From Chryseobacterium sp. IHB B 17019 (GTDB lineage Bacteria; Bacteroidota; Bacteroidia; Flavobacteriales; Weeksellaceae): a stretch of DNA of 64,000 bases. A program made the position numbers and the translations under genes. The notes under the pieces are model-generated. The model was not told where the DNA came from, did no database searches, and saw only the letters and a program-made list of their open reading frames with translations. The stretch lies in NCBI RefSeq assembly GCF_001456155.1, contig NZ_CP013293.1, forward strand, positions 2,046,001 through 2,110,000, in the 5' to 3' direction. Shown here in pieces: positions 63,071-64,000 of this stretch. Each line of letters opens with the position of its first letter. Position 1 is the stretch's first letter.

Positions 63071-63213
63071 ATAGTTCAATTATGCTGCAAAATTAAAATT
63101 AATAGAACATATATTAAAATTATATATTAAATTTGGAACATATTTGCATCCAATTTAAAATTAAAAGGACAAATATTCTTTTATTTAAAAATTAACCTAA
63201 AAAAACAGGACAA

Positions 63214-63684
63214 ATGGCAGCAGAAAATTATAGTCTTGACGAAAAAGATCTCTCTATCCTCCGCATTTTACAGAAAGATGCGAAGTTGAGTGTCCGGGAT
63301 GTTGCAGCAAAAATTAACTTAAGCTCAACTCCAACTCACGAACGAATCAAACGGATGGAAAAATTGGGTGTCATCAAGGAATATACTGCGGTTGTAGACC
63401 GGAAAAAGGTGAATAAAGGAATGATGGTGGTCTGTATGATCGCACTGAATGTCCATAATAAAAAAACGGCAGGACGCTTCATTGAAGAAGTCGGAAAGTT
63501 GAAAGAAGTGGTAGAATTTTATAATATCAGCGGAGATTTTGACTTTATGCTCAAGATTCTGGCCCCGAATATGGATGAATTTCATGAGTTTTTCGTGAAT
63601 AAATTATCTGAAATTGAAGGAATTGGGCAGACAAAAAGCATTTTTGTGATGAATAGTATTAAGGAGAGCTCGCAGATTCTTTGA
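63214..63684 (+). CDS. Lrp/AsnC family transcriptional regulator
   Basis: A 156-residue regulator. The N-terminal helix-turn-helix (KDLSILRILQKDAKLSVRDV, AAKINLSSTPTHERIKRME) is followed by the RAM ligand-binding domain (MVVCMIALNVHN, YNISGDFDFMLKILAPN). It lies 143 bases from the divergent MFS gene and likely controls it in response to an amino acid or a derivative. The intergenic stretch is AT-rich with ATATATTAAAATTATATATT-like symmetry near 63105-63127. Confidence 0.93.
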   Translation: MAAENYSLDEKDLSILRILQKDAKLSVRDVAAKINLSSTPTHERIKRMEKLGVIKEYTAVVDRKKVNKGMMVVCMIALNVHNKKTAGRFIEEVGKLKEVVEFYNISGDFDFMLKILAPNMDEFHEFFVNKLSEIEGIGQTKSIFVMNSIKESSQIL

Positions 63685-63770
63685 TTTTAATTTAAAAGTG
63701 GAGTTCGCTAGGTTTTTGTTTAAATTATTGTAGATATTTTTTCGTTCGCTCAGCGAATGATTGTCGCGTC

Positions 63771-63843
63771 TCTTTGTCATCCTGAAAGGATCTCAACAAC
63801 GTAATTCTAAAACTTTGTATAGAACCTTTCAGGATGACAAAGA
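63771..63843. repeat. REP-like palindrome, copy 2
   Basis: Arms start with TCTTTGTCATCCTGAAAGG (63771-63793) and AGAACCTTTCAGGATGACA (63821-63843); 22 of 23 positions are complementary, with a 27-base loop. The core GTCATCC.GAAAGGATCT is shared with the copy at 48933-48991. Confidence 0.75.
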
Positions 63844-63960
63844 GAATGATTATTTCTAATATTATTGATTTGTTTAATAATATTTTAAGTCTTTTTTAAT
63901 GTTAAAAACTTATATTTTCCAATTTGAAATGAGTAAATTGAGTCATTAAAATACAAAATT

Positions 63961-64000
63961 ATGCCTTGGAATCCTGATATTTATAATCAATTCAAGAATA
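63961..64000 (+). CDS. Start of a class I SAM-dependent methyltransferase (cut by window edge)
   Basis: Thirteen codons are visible (MPWNPDIYNQFKN). This opening resembles trans-aconitate methyltransferase-type proteins of Bacteroidota, which begin in this way. The catalytic part lies beyond the window. Confidence 0.5.
   Translation, partial: MPWNPDIYNQFKN

Noticed and set aside
1..64000. tRNA, rRNA, CRISPR array or complete insertion sequence
   Set aside because: None was recognised on either strand by reading; a covariance-model and IS search would be needed to be certain.

Overview
The window comes from an AT-rich Bacteroidota genome, most likely a Chryseobacterium-like member of the Flavobacteriia/Weeksellaceae. 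Supporting signs are promoters of the TTTG/TAnnTTTG type, few Shine-Dalgarno sequences, many secreted proteins with VGINT-type starts, outer-membrane barrel and TonB-plug proteins, a fused E1 alpha/beta dehydrogenase, GldA, and short palindromic intergenic repeats. This placement is by gene content and style, not by a database search. No rRNA, tRNA, CRISPR array, prophage or complete insertion sequence was seen.

Region 1-11.9 kb: the edge of a secreted PIG-L deacetylase, then a large Kdp potassium-uptake locus read leftwards. Its order is an uncharacterised 119-aa protein, two tiny membrane proteins, kdpF, kdpA, kdpB, kdpC, a porin, a soluble KdpD N-terminal sensor, and a separate HAMP/PAS histidine kinase. 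Upstream lies an NtrC-type sigma-54 response regulator that appears to take the place of KdpE.

Region 12-26 kb: secreted proteins of unknown function, GldA, a patatin-like lipase, dihydrolipoyl dehydrogenase, and a GH29 fucosidase/GH3 glucosidase pair. Next is a GbsR/MarR-controlled operon (membrane protein, DCC thiol oxidoreductase, frameshifted SRPBCC protein, TIGR01777 epimerase) with two near-identical palindromic operators.

Region 26-36.5 kb: a hybrid two-component propeller kinase and LuxR-type regulator, a secreted protein, an ECF sigma factor with a membrane protein carrying a TonB-plug-like domain, a secreted bleomycin-hydrolase-like peptidase, and an Old Yellow Enzyme divergent from an HxlR regulator.

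Region 36.4-52.7 kb: mostly housekeeping genes (fused E1 dehydrogenase, polyprenyl synthase, RlmN, QueA, AIM24, hypoxanthine-DNA glycosylase, S9 peptidase, TopB with an altered TOPRIM motif), interrupted by a frameshifted DUF2750 gene, a truncated sterol desaturase and several palindromic repeats.

Region 52.7-64 kb: a methionine ABC importer (metN, metI, metQ) preceded by a 32-codon Met/Cys-rich leader ORF and an intrinsic terminator, which together look like a transcription attenuator. Then come a second GH3 enzyme, an outer-membrane barrel receptor, a metallophosphoesterase, an MFS exporter divergent from an Lrp/AsnC regulator, a palindromic repeat and the start of a methyltransferase gene.

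The most interesting signals are the Met/Cys leader attenuator, the small membrane proteins of the kdp operon, the twin GbsR operators, and the TopB with one missing metal-binding acid.
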